In this document: positions 1 through 10,949 of the stretch, one piece after another
How positions within the stretch are numbered: position 1 is the stretch's first letter
How the letters are laid out: each line of letters opens with the position of its first letter
DNA from: Heterohyrax brucei
Taxonomy: Eukaryota; Chordata; Mammalia; Hyracoidea; Procaviidae
DNA length: 64,000 nucleotides
Direction: 5' to 3'
Assembly (NCBI GenBank): GCA_028571685.1
Contig: CM053141.1
Coordinates: forward strand, 73,703,833-73,767,832
The notes under the pieces: model-generated
Database searches by the model: none
What the model was told of the DNA's origin: nothing
The model's input: the letters and a program-made list of their open reading frames with translations, nothing else
Translations under genes and position numbers: made by a program

Positions 1-54
1 AGGAGGTTATTTAAGTGCTTCATCTCTTTCTCATGCATTTTATTTTTCGTTTAG

Positions 55-118
55 GTGGTCAAGCCACATACCCCATTAATAAGGTTCCCTGATAGAACCG
101 ACAACCCTAAACCTAATG
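55..118 (+). CDS. MRPS36: MRPS36 coding exon 2
   Basis: 64 bp after acceptor TTTAG (51-54), before donor GTAAG at 119. Encodes 21 codons (VVKPHTPLIRFPDRTDNPKPN) plus the first base of a split Val codon. Confidence 0.93.
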
Positions 119-3100
119 GTAAGTTTTACTTTATTTAGATTTTTTAAATGTGTACATGCTTACATATACACATTTCACTATAGGCAGTATCTCTCATTTT
201 ATACTCAGTATTGTAGCTTAAATCAGAATGATATCTTAGATAACATGCAAGTGGAAACAACCTTTTTAATTACCTCCATTTGAGAAGGTAGTGATATAAC
301 AGATACCTGAGTGATACTGAGTTTACACAGGGGAACTGTCATAGTTTGCCAGTGCTGCCCTAACAGAAATACAGGTGGGTGGCTTTAATGAACAGAAATT
401 TATTTTCTCCGAGCTTAGGACGCTAAAAGTCGGAATGTACGGTGCCAGCTCTAGAGAAGGCTCTCTGTTCTCCCTGGAGGAAAGTCCTTGGCTTAGCTTC
501 ACTTGTTTCTGTCTGTGTTTCTTGGAGATTTCCAGGTGGCATCTGCCTTTTCTGTGTTCTTGCTTGGTTTCTTCTGTGCCTAATCGGTTATTTCATTTCT
601 TACAAGTGATTGGTTGAAAACAATCCTACACTGATATGACCTCATTAATAGAAAACTCTATTCCCAAATGGGAACTCATCCACAGATCTTACAAAACATA
701 TTTTGGTGGCATGGGAAAATTCCATCTGCTAAAAGAATTTTTGTCTTACGTTTATTCTCTTTACAAGAGTCTCCTGTGTTTTCATGTATGAAAGTCATGA
801 GTGAGAACTGTTGTGTGTTTCTCAACCAGACAGCCTTTTCTTTCATTCACTAATTCATCTTTTCAATCAGACAATATTTTTATATTGCCGTAGTGCTTAG
901 TCCATTGCTACTCTATTGATTATAATTGAATTGTAAATCAATGGGAGATTCTGGAAGTTCTGTTTATATCTGACCCATCCTTTTTGTCAGATTCTCTGTC
1001 ATTCTCTTTATTATAAGATACTTGATCTTTAATTTAAGGAGAGTTTTGACAAACTTTATAAGGTACTTTTAACTTACTGTAACTCCTACTGAAAAATAAA
1101 GATATGGGTGATGAACAAGTATTAAGGTATTGAGAAAACTGAGCTCATCTACATTTATGAATGTTCTTGCTCCCTATTGTAAGATATTACTTGTAAACTC
1201 TGATATGTGTTGACCTGTGAGGGCTTATATGACAAAAACATAAGTAACATGACTTGCCCATGATGGGTACCCCACTAAATAGAAATTTGATTATTCTACA
1301 AACTTATGCACTATAGTAATTCATTTACTTAAAATTACCTGTTTGTAAACAAACTTTTAATGCAATTATGTATTTTTTAAAGTTATACTTCAGATGAAAG
1401 TATACAGAACAAGCTAGCTTCTTGTTAAACAATTAATACGCATATTGTTTTGTATTTTGTGTACTTTTATGTGACTCATTCACTAAACTGAATTATTCTA
1501 TTTACCTCTAATACTGAATTATTTCAAGAATGACTTGACTGTTCAGTAGCACATGAAAACAAAACAAAACAAAAAAAACAGTATTTTAAGACACTCAAAC
1601 AGCTTCTCTGTGTGTTGTTTTTATTTCAGTATCAGAAGTTTTGAGATCAACAGGAATACTGTCACACTCTCCAGCCATGTCACAGCATTCTAAGGGAAGT
1701 AAATCACCAGATTTGCTGATGCATCAAGGTCCTCCAGACACTGCAGAAATAATAAAAACATTACCTCAGAAATACAGAAGGAAACCTGTATCTCAAGAAG
1801 AAATCGAATTTATCCAAGTATGTTTTTTGATTTTTATCACAGGACTATGCAAAACACCATGTTTTATTTTTTGTAATTGGACTTCAGATGATGAAGGGTT
1901 ACAGAACAAACTAGTTTCTCATTAAACAGAACACGTATTGTTTTATGACACTGATTAATAACCCCAAAACATGTCAGCATTCTCCCTTCTCAACCTTGGG
2001 TTCCTTATGACCAGCTTTCCTGTCCCCTCCTGCCTTCTAGTCCTTGCCCCTGGGCTGACATGCCCCTTTAGTCTAGTTTTGTGTAATGGGCCTGTCCAAT
2101 ATTTGGCTAAAAGTGAGATTCAGGAGTGACTTCATTACTGAACTGAAAGGGTGTCTGGGGGCCATCCTCTCAGGGTTTCTCCTGTGTCTGTCAGGCAGCA
2201 AGACAACTCTTTTTTTTTTTGAAGTAGAAATTTGCTCTCCATTTTTCTCCAGCACTGTCTGGGACCCTCTTTTATGATCCGTATCAGAGCAGTCAGTGGT
2301 GGTAGCCAGGCACCATCTAGTTGTACTGGATTCAGTTTGCCGGAGCCCAGTGTAGATGTGGTCCTTTAGTCTTCTGGACTAATCTTTCCTTTGTATTTTA
2401 GTTTTGTTCATTTCTCTAGCTCATGAAGGGGTGAGACCAGTGGAGTATCCTAGATGGCAGCTCACAGGACTTTAAGACCCTAGATGCTACTCACCAAAGT
2501 TGAATGTAGGGCATTTTTTTTGGTAAACTATGTCAGTTGAGCTGTTGTTCCCCAAGACTGTGATCCCTTCAGCCCTCAGCCCAGCTGAGTGATGGGTACC
2601 CCTTCCAGAGACAGCCATGCATTCTTGTTTACTCCCTCTTCCCCAACCTACCCAGTCACCTTATTTGTTACCTTCCTAGCCCCTTTGTTGTTGTTGTTGT
2701 TAGGTGCCGTCAAGTTGGTTCTAACTCACAGCGACCGTATGAACAACAGAACAAAACACTACCTGGTCTTGCACCATGTCCACAATCATTTTTATGCTTA
2801 CGTCCCATTGTTGTGGCCACTGTGTCGGTCCATCTCATCGAGGGTCTTCCTCTTTTTCACTGACCCTCCACTCTACCAAGCATGACGTCCTTCTCCAGGG
2901 ACTGATCTTTCCTGACAACATGTTCAAGGTATGTAAGATGCAGTCTTGCCATCTTTGCTTTGAAGGAGCACTCTGGTTGCATGTCTTCCAGAACAGATGT
3001 TTGTTATTTTGGCAGTCCATGGTACATTCAACATTCTTATCCAACACCACAATTCAAAGGCATCATTTCTTCTTCTGTCTTCTTTGTTCGTGGTCCAGCT

Positions 3101-6100
3101 TTCAGATGCATATGATGCGACTGCAAATACCATGGCTTGGGTAAGATACACTTTAGTCTTCAAGGTGACATCCCTACTTCTGAATACTTTGCAGAGGTCC
3201 TTTGCAGCAGATTTTCCCAATGCAATGCATCTTTTGATGTCTTGATTGCTGTTTCCGTGGGTGCTGTGGACCCAAGTAAAATTAAATCCTTGACAACCTC
3301 AATCCTTTCTCCATTTATGACAGTGTTGCTTACTGGTCCAGTTGTGAGGATTTTTGTTTTCCTGATGTTGAGGTGCAATCCCTACTGAAGGCTGTGGTCC
3401 TTAATCTTCAGCAGTGTCTCATATCTTCTTCATTTCCAGCAAGTATGGTGGTATCATCTGCATAATGTGGGTTGTTAATGAGTTGTCCTCCAATCTTGAT
3501 GCCTTGTTCTTCTTCATATAATCCAGCTTCTCAGATTATTTCCTCGGCATACAGATTAAAAAGGTATGGTGAAAGGATACAACCCTGATGTATACCTTTC
3601 TTGACTTTAAACCATGCAGTGTCTCCTTGTTCTGTTTGTATGACTGCCTCTTGATTCATATACAGGTTCCTTAAGAGCACAATTAGGTGTTCTGGAATTC
3701 CCATTGTCTGCAATGTTAGCCATAATTTAGTGTGATCCACACAGCTGAATGCTTTTTCATGGTCAATGAAACACAAATAAACATATTGCTGGTATTCTTT
3801 GCTTTCAGCCAAGATCCATCTGACATCAGCAGTGATATCCCTGGTTCCACATCCTCTTCTGAACCCAGCTTGAATTTCTGGCAGTTCCTTGTCCATATAG
3901 TATTGTAGTCGCTTTTGACTGATCTTAAGCAGAATTTTACTTGTGTGTGATATCAATGATATTGTTCAGTAATTGCCACATTCGGTTGGATCACTTTTCT
4001 TTGGAATGGGGATAAATACGGATCTCTTCCAGTCATTTGGCCAGGTAGCTGTCCTCCAAATTTCTTGGCATAGACGAGTAAGCACTTCCAACACTGCATC
4101 TGTTTGTTGAAATGTCTCAACTGATATTCCCTCAATTCCTGAAGCCTTGTTTTTTGCCAGTGCCTTCAATGCAGCTTTGACTTCCTGGTTCCGGATCATA
4201 TGCTACCTATTGAAATAGCTGAACATCGACCAGTTCTTTCTGGTATAATGACTCTGTGTATTCCTTCTGTCTTGTTCCATCTAGCCCCTTTAGGCACGTG
4301 AATCTCTTACTTCTTGCCTACAGAGCTATATTCATTGTCAAATATACAGTATGGTTGAAATAAATTCACCATCTTAAAAAATAAAGTCTACAGAATCTCC
4401 AAGGAGGATAGGCAAGTATACTCCTGTTCAATCTCATTTGTCCACTTACTAGACATTTACTGAATCCATACTATGTGCCAGGCATTGCTGGGAATTCTGA
4501 GGGTAATGAGCAATCCAAGATACTTACTCTCAAACAGTTAAAAATCTAGTGGATCTCTTATATGCCACTGGTGGCAAAGCTGGTGACAAAGCATTTCTGA
4601 TTGTAAACCCAGGGTTGCAAATATGAAGGCAGTTTTGAAGAGTGAGGGAACCATAGCTGTAAATACACTGCATCACTCCTTGGGAGAGCCAACAGCAAAA
4701 GCTGAAATTATGTAAATTTGTGTTTGCATGTGTGTGTACTGTGCAGCTTTGAAGCACATGTATGCACAGGGAATTCAGAAAAGGTTAGATAAACCTGAGT
4801 AAAATACAGGTGTGTTCATGCCGAAAACATGTAAGTTGTTGTTAGGTGCCTCTGAGTCGGTTCTAACTGAGCAACCCTATGACTTAGTAGAACTGTCCTA
4901 TAGGACTTCCCAGGCTGTAATCTTTACAGGAACATATTGCCAGGTCTTTTCTCTCTGGAGCTCCTCTGGTGGACTCACACTGCTGACTGTTTTGTCAGCA
5001 GCTGATTACGTAACCATTGCACCACCAGGGTTCCTTGTGTATATAAAAGGAGATAATGACTAGTAATGAGGGTCTGGACTGAGGTAAGTACAATAAATAC
5101 ATGATGGCTCAGGAAGGGCTTGCAGATGATGGATGGTAACTGGTTGGGAAAATAAACCTCTAAGGCAGTAAACCTCTAACTGAATTCTGTCAATATACTA
5201 AAAAAATGAAAACAGTAAACATGTTGCCCTCAAGTTGATTCTGACTCAGCAACTCCACAGATTTCTACTAATTTGTAAGTAATGAGTGAGGCACTATAGA
5301 GGATACAAGAGAGAATAAGATTTGGTGCACCACCTCAAAAAGTTTAGAATTAAGAGGGGAACAAAGAGATAGACCAAAAATAGTTAAATAATATTAGAAG
5401 GCAACAGAAAAGGTATCCATAATTGTCAAGAGTGATATTAACAGTAAGTGCTCAGAATTTTAAAAGGATAATTATATATGTTAATAGAATTCGTGTTATT
5501 AAAAGATCTGACTTAAATTCTACTTTGATGGAATATTTATTATCCTTTTCTTTACTGCTAGGTTTTTGAAAAACACTGAACACCTATCACTTTTGTGATA
5601 AGGGAACAAAGTAAATTACACCTCAACAGAGCATATTTTTTAAGTGGTAGTATTCAGTTTGGCTGAAAACTCTAGATGTGTATTTCAAACTCTAAAAAAA
5701 CTCCATTATTTTGGAAGGAGGAGATAGGCAAACAAGAAAAACCAGAATTTATCATTTACTTGTTTTTTTTAAGGAAAGAAAACTTCCATAAGAAGTGAGT
5801 AATATAAATAAAACTGGGGCCTAAAACTTGTTCAGGTTTTGTAAGAAAATTATGTATTTTTAAAAAATTTTAGACTCTAATTACAGGTTATTTAGACACT
5901 AATTATATATCCTTCTTATCAGTGCATTAAACTATAGATCCTACGTGTTGGCACTTTAGTTTCACATAGAACTGTTCATTTTTTCTCCCAAACATTCCAA
6001 AATCCAAATTTTCCCACTCATTTAGACTGACCCATCCACTAACTGACATCCTCATTAAGAGCTTCACTTCTAACCAAACGGTGGACAGTTTGAATCCTCC

Positions 6101-7581
6101 AGCCCTTCTTTGGAAACCCAAACGGTCAGATCTCTGTCCTTTACAGTCATTATGGTCAGAATTGACTCGAAGACAGCAGGTTTTGTTCGAAAAAAGTTGT
6201 TTCACTTACTATAACCTCAATAATGCAGTACAGATTATTGATTTTGTTAAATTTCAGTCATTGGCTACATATCTTTTTAATATTCTGTGTGATGAAATGG
6301 GAATTACATATGTAGCATTTCTATTATATACCAAAGTATGACAGAAGTCTCAAGGTAAAGCACTTATTGATGTTGCAAGCAGAATTAGCTACTTCTTTCA
6401 TGGAACATCATCTTTACTTGAAATAAAGACTGACAAATTGTACCTCTTCTGACTTGGGTTATCAGCAGATGTTTCCTTAAAATTATGAGCAAATTAAACC
6501 TGTTACTTTAAGGAAACTCAATGACAGTGAAAAGACAGATGATGAAATCTCCACTTTCTAGCAAAAAGTAACAACTCTGGCACTTTATAATCCATTGGTG
6601 CAGCACAGATGTATGATTGTAATGGATCAGAGAAAAGTTCATTACAACGGTTTCAAATTGCCACTAATATCTAATAACCTATCACTGTTCATCTGTGATG
6701 TACTTATCAAACAAAGAATGCCCACAGTCATTTGGAAAGGCTACTAGAACTACATGTCTGTCTGAGGCCAGATCTTCTTCATGTACTTTAACCAAAACAG
6801 TGTATTGCCACAGGTGGCATGTAGAATCATATACGAAAATTCTGTTGTCTTCTATTAAGGCACTTACTCAGGAGATTTAAAAAGTACACAGAACAATTAC
6901 TCTTTATATTTGTTTGTTTTGGAAAATGATATCTTGTAAAAGTATATTGTTTATATTAATAAAGAACAGGTTTCCTATTATTTGTAAACAGGTTAATAAA
7001 CATTTTTACATTTCCCAATTTCTAATTTAGTATATAAGGAGCCCTGGTGGCACATATGATTACACATCTGGCTACTAAACAAAAGGCTGGCAGTTCACAC
7101 CCACCCAGCAGCTCTGTGGGAGAAAGACCTGGCATCTGCTGCCATAAAGATGATAGCCAAGAAAACCGTGTGAGGCAGTTCTCCTCTGTCACGAGGTCAC
7201 TATGACTTGAAATCAACTCGATGGCACCTAATAACAACAATGTGGTACATACTAATAGATATCACCACATGTAAAAGCAAAAGCTCTTAGGAGTCCTCAG
7301 TAATGTTTCAGTCTGTAAAGGGGTTCTGAGACCACGAAATCTGACAACCACTGATCTGGAAGGAACTCTGCGTTCCTTCCAGATCTGACATAATGTTCAT
7401 AACAAGTGATGTAAATGCCCCAAGCTATGAAAAACCTAAAATTGTTTTTTTAAAAAAGTAAATTCTATTTGCTTATAACTGTATGCATTTCTTTAGTGGC
7501 CATGAAAACATTTCCTGAATAAATTGAACACCTAATCTTACTGCTATATTTTTTCCTTTTCAGCGTGGAGGTCCAGAATAA
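55..7581 (+). CDS. MRPS36: MRPS36 (KGD4), exons 2-4, 5' part outside window
   Basis: Coding exons are 55-118, 1630-1817 and 7564-7581 (stop TAA 7579-7581). They join in frame to about 89 residues and carry the family signatures VVKPHTPLIRFPDR, SQHSKGSKSPDLL, QGPPDTAEIIKTLPQKYRR and the C-terminus EFIQRGGPE. The human protein is about 103 residues, so only the short N-terminal exon with the mitochondrial targeting region is missing. The protein was first named a mitochondrial ribosomal small-subunit protein. It is now known as KGD4, the adaptor that tethers the E3 subunit (dihydrolipoamide dehydrogenase) to the 2-oxoglutarate dehydrogenase core in the matrix. All junctions are GT-AG: donors GTAAG at 119 and GTATGT at 1818, acceptors TTTAG, TTTCAG and TTTTCAG. 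No frameshift or stop interrupts it. Its position upstream of CDK7 on the same strand matches human synteny. Confidence 0.95.
330..730. repeat. Old LTR-like interspersed repeat
   Basis: Contains the block 'CAGTGCTGCCCTAACAGAAAT ... GGTGGCTTTAATGAACAGA', which recurs diverged near 9665 and 46100. The arrangement (TGCTG-TAACAAA-like start, GTGGCTT, ACAGAAATTTATT) is that of a widespread old mammalian LTR-type repeat. I cannot name the subfamily with confidence. Confidence 0.45.
1375..1465 (-). repeat. L1 3'-end fragment (antisense)
   Basis: 'CAGATGAAAGTATACAGAAC' and the following 'AGCTAGCTTCTTGTTAAACA' match, with divergence, the start of the longer antisense L1 3' segments at about 1850 and 27685. 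Confidence 0.55.
1630..1817 (+). CDS. MRPS36: MRPS36 coding exon 3
   Basis: 188 bp, acceptor TTATTTCAG, donor GTATGT. It carries most of the mature protein (SEVLRSTG... through ...EEIEFIQ) and ends on a codon boundary. An open frame runs past the donor, but it is intronic read-through into an L1 fragment. Confidence 0.94.
1850..2686 (-). repeat. L1 3' untranslated segment (antisense)
   Basis: Runs parallel to 27675-28430: shared blocks are 'GAACAAACTAG..TCTCATTAA', 'TTTTATGACA', the 'GGCACCATCTAGTTGTACTGGA' region and 'TTTAAGACCCTAGATG'. In the copy at 27.7 kb this UTR runs directly into L1 ORF2 sequence, which is why I assign the family to L1. It starts about 35 bp after the exon 3 donor. 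Confidence 0.6.
2687..4300 (-). mobile_element. RTE-type LINE, 5'-truncated, decayed
   Basis: The reverse strand encodes RTE/BovB-clade reverse transcriptase pieces. A 141-codon open frame at 3531-3956 contains EIQAGFRRGCGTRDITADVR, a degraded palm motif (FIDHEKAFSCVDH) and GIHQGCILSPYLFNLYAE. Upstream pieces at 3966-4199 carry PKKSDPTECGNY-type sequence. Downstream, 3160-3378 and 2924-3220 encode C-terminal pieces (LNIRKTKILTTGPV; KVYLTQAMVFAVASY). The YADD catalytic box lies near 3460-3475 in another frame, beyond a stop, so the element is dead. Full RTE elements are about 3.2 kb; this copy is about half. Its 3' end at 2687-2735 starts with (TTG)n and resembles the AfroSINE 3' tail. Confidence 0.85.
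4425..4515 (+). repeat. L2-like ancient repeat fragment
   Basis: 'ACTATGTGCCAGGCATTGCT' preceded by 'TTTACTGAATCC' is the typical 3' region of ancient mammalian L2 repeats. Confidence 0.5.
4835..5036 (-). repeat. AfroSINE
   Basis: Nearly full length, antisense: GTTGTTGTTAGG tail region, 'TCTGAGTCGGTTCTAACT', 'AGTAGAACTGTCCTATAGG', ending 'CACCACCAGGGTTCC', the reverse of the GGAACCCTGGTGG start. Head derives from a tRNA with Pol III A and B boxes. Confidence 0.85.
5222..5262 (-). repeat. AfroSINE 3' fragment
   Basis: 'GTTGCCCTCAAGTTGATTCT' then 'GACTCAGCAACTC', a short remnant of the SINE 3' part. Confidence 0.5.
6061..6196 (+). repeat. AfroSINE, diverged
   Basis: 'TTGGAAACCCAAACGGTCAG' and 'GGTCAGAATTGACTCGAAGA' correspond to the second half of the SINE; more diverged than its neighbours. 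Confidence 0.6.
6240..7355 (+). mobile_element. hAT DNA transposon relic (Arthur1/Tip100-like)
   Basis: 3' portion of a hAT-Tip100 element. The stretch 6695-6880 encodes a recognisable transposase C-terminus (CPQSFGKATRTTCLSEARSS, then SCTLTKTVYCHR and LSSIKALTQEI), interrupted upstream by stops and frameshifts. The right terminus has 'TCTGTAAAGGGGTTCTGAGA' and the inverted terminal repeat end CTGACAACCACTG (7342-7352 region). An AfroSINE interrupts it at 7038-7240. Family name is from memory of the consensus; hAT class is fairly secure. Confidence 0.7.
7038..7240 (+). repeat. AfroSINE (long form) inside hAT element
   Basis: GGAGCCCTGGTGGCAC start, 'GGGAGAAAGACCTGGCATCT' middle segment, 'AAATCAACTCGATGGCACC' end followed by TAATAACAACAA. 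The long-form middle segment is retained. Confidence 0.87.
7353..7385. repeat. Perfect inverted repeat (hairpin)
   Basis: Arms GATCTGGAAGGAAC (7353-7366) and GTTCCTTCCAGATC (7372-7385) with the 5-base loop TCTGC. It begins at the outer edge of the hAT 3' terminal repeat. Confidence 0.9.
7564..7581 (+). CDS. MRPS36: MRPS36 terminal coding exon 4
   Basis: Only 18 coding bases follow acceptor TTTTCAG: codons for RGGPE and TAA. These are the last five residues of the mammalian family. The exon continues as 3' UTR. Confidence 0.92.
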   Translation, partial: RGGPE

Positions 7582-8500
7582 TCACTGACAATGTGGCTGC
7601 TGTTTGTCATCAAACAAAAAAATTATCTTTATGATAAAGGACTTCCAAAATGACAAATGCGAAATACATTAAACAACTTTAATAGAATATTCTGTAAAAG
7701 TATAAAAGATGGAAAACTTAGATGGACACTTATATATCCTAATTTATGTACCTGGGTCAGCTTTTCCACAAGCTTACCTTATCGTTTATATACTTTATAC
7801 TTATTAAGTATACATTTTTAAATGTTAACCTATTTACTGTTGATTATCAAAGTATTACCAGTGTTGGACTATTAAAAGCATGCAATGTCTAGTACACTTT
7901 CAGAGTTTCCTACAATTTCACGTTTCTTCTGGTTTCTGTTGAGAGAACAAAACAATTTAGTGATTTTCCTGAAATTGGATGGGGATCAGTGAAATAATAC
8001 TCCATTATTTGTTTTTAATTGTGTAACATTTTCATTCACAAAGTTACTGGAATATAGCGAGCTTAGTAAGTATCCTATTCTAAAGAATAAGAACATAGCC
8101 AAGGTAAAACAGGTGACTTTTTGGTATTGAGACTGGAGATAACACAAAAGGTTATTTAAAACCCTCATGCAGAAAAAATTCAGAGTATGAAATGGAAAAC
8201 AAGAAGCTAAAGTGAATACAGCCTGGGAATAAATGTGTGACTAGAAACTTCAATGTATTATGTTTTGAGGGCTGTTAAAAAGTCGTGACTTTTGGTTTAT
8301 TTTACTGTTTTGATGTGATCATGTATACAAATCCTGATAACCATTAACTTGCTCAAACTCTTCTGAAAGTCTCATAAAATCAAATATTTATCTTATGTAG
8401 GCAATTTGTGAAAATTTCATAAGGTCTTCCTGTGCCTAGGGTATGCATTGTGAAAGTAAAGCCTCAACAAAGCTAAATAAATTCTCTTCCATACCTTGGA
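7582..8500 (+). other. MRPS36: MRPS36 3' UTR with candidate poly(A) signals
   Basis: Non-coding AT-rich sequence after the stop. Candidate cleavage signals are ATTAAA 7668-7673, AATAAA 8228-8233 and AATAAA 8476-8481. The sequence does not show which is used, so the right limit is arbitrary. Confidence 0.4.
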
Positions 8501-8970
8501 TGATTTTTAGAATATGCTTTAATCAATAGTAAGGGGAGCTAACGAACAGTAGACGAAGTAGAATTGTTGTTGGATACATTTCTGCATTTTGTAGGTTAGT
8601 CTGTACTCTTCTGTGCCCGAGTTGAACTCTGCTGGTGTAAAACCCAGTGTGGACCCTGTAAACGTTGCCCACCTCCAGTATTAGATAGGCATTTGATGCT
8701 TGCAGTGTGCTGATACATAAACTGTTATGGTGACTCATGACAAATACATGGTTCATAACTTCTTAGTTTAAAAAGCTTTTGGAAAAACTTTTTTTTCCAA
8801 ACTAACACTATTCTCCTTTTTTTCCTATCAAAAATAAGTAACTCAGAACACCATGAACAGATTGCTGTGCAGGTTTAATAGACATCTTGAAAGTTGGGCA
8901 GCATGTCATTCCTGAGTAAATCACTACTCCAATTCATCAAGATTTTCAGGGTATTTATATGTTATTTTAG

Positions 8971-9110
8971 AAATCCTGGTGGTGTCTGCCACTCAGAAAA
9001 CTGGCAGTTCGAATCTGCCAGGCACTCCTTGGAAACACTATGGGGCAGTTCTGCTCTGTCCCCCAGAGTTGCTATGAGTCAGAACTGACTTGATGGCAAC
9101 AAGTTTGGTT
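8971..9110 (+). repeat. AfroSINE
   Basis: 'AAATCCTGGTGGTGTCTGCC', B-box region GGCAGTTCGAATCTGCC, 'TATGAGTCAGAACTGACTTG'. Short form. Confidence 0.85.
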
Positions 9111-9664
9111 CTTGGTTTACATATAACTTCATTGGGAACTTTTAAAAAATTTTTTTACCAGCTGAGATTACATCAAAATATATAGATCTTTTAAGAAAGC
9201 AGTCTATGCTCAAACATTACCAAAGCTTAAGTAGGAACCTGAGTAAGACAATCCGTAACATCAGTGAGGCATGGTTTCAAGGCCTCTTGAGTCTTGGAAA
9301 CAGGACATGTCCCTTAACCTTTGTTTTCTGAAAGAGTCACGTTTCAAGTGTTTCACTGAGCCTCGTCACCTAAATACAATTATGTGAAACTCAACAAGCT
9401 ACTTCTAAAAGTTAGTTACAGTTCAAGGCATAACTATAAGCTTGAAGACATATATATCATTATATAGTACACAGGTTTCTAACATTTAATAAGATAATTT
9501 TTAGTGTCTTGGGTGAGAGACCTCTGTTTTCATAAAGCAAAACAAAATTTTATTTCATACTCCTCAGATTTTTAATTTTAGTAAAAGGAAGCCCAGGACC
9601 TTTTTTTTTTTTCTTTTTTAAGAATCTAGTATTTGGTCCTGTAGACAGAGAGTGAACTTCAGTC

Positions 9665-10060
9665 ATCACCTAGTGCTGCTGTGACACAAATTAACCACAG
9701 ATGGGTGGCTTTAAAGAACAGAATTTTATTTTCTTACCATTTCAGAGGTTACAAGTCCAAATCAGGATCTCAGCTGTGTAAATTTCTTCTCAGAGCCTCT
9801 CAGTTTCTATGGCTACCAGCAATCTTTAACATTCCTTGGTGTTCCTGTGTCTGTCTTCCCAGTGTATGTGTGTCTGTCTGTCTGTCTATTCTGGTCTTTT
9901 TATAATTCAGAAGTGATTAGGTTTAGGATCCACCCTATCTTTTGGCATGACTCCTTTAACAAAAGAAAACCCCCTATATTCAAACAGAATGTTACCAACA
10001 GGTACAGGACTTAGGATTTCAATATGTTTTGGAGAGGAGCATAATTCCATCCCTAGCACA
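9665..10060. repeat. Old LTR-like repeat, second copy
   Basis: 'TAGTGCTGCTGTGACACAAA', 'GGGTGGCTTTAAAGAACAGA', TTTTATTTTCTTACCATTTCAG and 'GGACTTAGGATTTCAATATG' follow the same order as the repeats at 330 and 46100. A short GTCT tract (9865-9890) sits inside. Confidence 0.5.
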
Positions 10061-10129
10061 CTTCTGACCCAGAGAACAGAGGAGCAGTTTGGCCTATCTT
10101 CATGTGTCACGAGACTGTAAGCAGGTGTC

Positions 10130-10480
10130 ACCTGGGGCTGCAGTCATACAAGGCTTGACTGGAGCAAGATGATAAATGGCCAAAGTGGCTCAGTCAAAAC
10201 AGCTGGCAAGTTGGTGCCGGTTGCTGGCTTCTGTCTCTTTCCATGTAGACCTCTCCACAGGACTCAGTGAACTCATATGGTGGCTGTCCCCAAGAACATG
10301 CAAAGTAGAAGTAGCAATACCATATATGACCTAGCCTCAAAAGTGACACAAAGTCACTGCCATATTTCACTAGTCACACAGAAGTCTGTCCTACTGTGGG
10401 AAACTACATAAATGTATTTATATCAAAAGGCAAAGATCAACAGAGGCCACCTTGGAAGGTGGCTACTACAAAAGTGTGAA
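10130..10480. repeat. Unassigned old interspersed repeat
   Basis: Blocks such as 'GACCTCTCCACAGGACTCAG' and 'ATGACCTAGCCTCAAAAGTG' are familiar from mammalian dispersed repeats, but I cannot assign the family. Confidence 0.35.
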
Positions 10481-10949
10481 AGGGTTTTATAAACTGCAAA
10501 ATAATATCCAAATGCTAAATAGTATTTTATAGATGATCACCAAACCAAAACCAAACCCACTGTATGTGACAACTGCCCAAGAATATCACCTAAACACTGT
10601 AATTGTTATCTAAAATGTCCTCAAATTGGAATTTATTTAGTAGTATGATGTAACACAGTGGTTGTCAGCACATATGCCATAGCACACTTGGGAACCTTAA
10701 GTCTCACAGGTGCACCATCAAACATCCCATGTTTGTGCTTATTTCTGCTACAAGTTAGATTACTGTTATAACGATACCCTCAGGAGGAATTCTGAAGTAG
10801 TCATGTGATACCATACATCACTGGGTATGACTGGCCACAAGAGAGTTAACAGTGTATCTTCTGTAAAATGAGAATTATGCCTGAGTGCATCAGCTCAATA
10901 AAGACCTAAGTAGTAACAAAGTACTGAAAGGTGACCAGTGACAGTAAGG

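Larger units (their letters stand above)
119..1629 (+). other. MRPS36: MRPS36 intron 2
   Basis: Holds an old LTR-like repeat (about 330-730) and, shortly before exon 3, a short antisense L1 3'-end fragment (about 1375-1465). The rest is AT-rich DNA with nothing else recognised; the A-rich run near 1560-1580 is simple sequence. Confidence 0.6.
1818..7563 (+). other. MRPS36: MRPS36 intron 3
   Basis: 5.7 kb, mostly transposable elements: antisense L1 3' segment, RTE LINE, an L2-like fragment, two AfroSINEs and fragments, and an Arthur-like hAT element. 5270-6060 is AT-rich with nothing recognised. Confidence 0.6.

Noticed and set aside
7038..7240. AfroSINE head as a tRNA gene
   Set aside because: It has A and B box-like sequence, but it is the SINE promoter; no cloverleaf with an intact anticodon arm, and the same sequence recurs dozens of times.
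9865..9890. GTCT repeats as a microsatellite (also at about 35300)
   Set aside because: Only three to four units each; too short to be notable.
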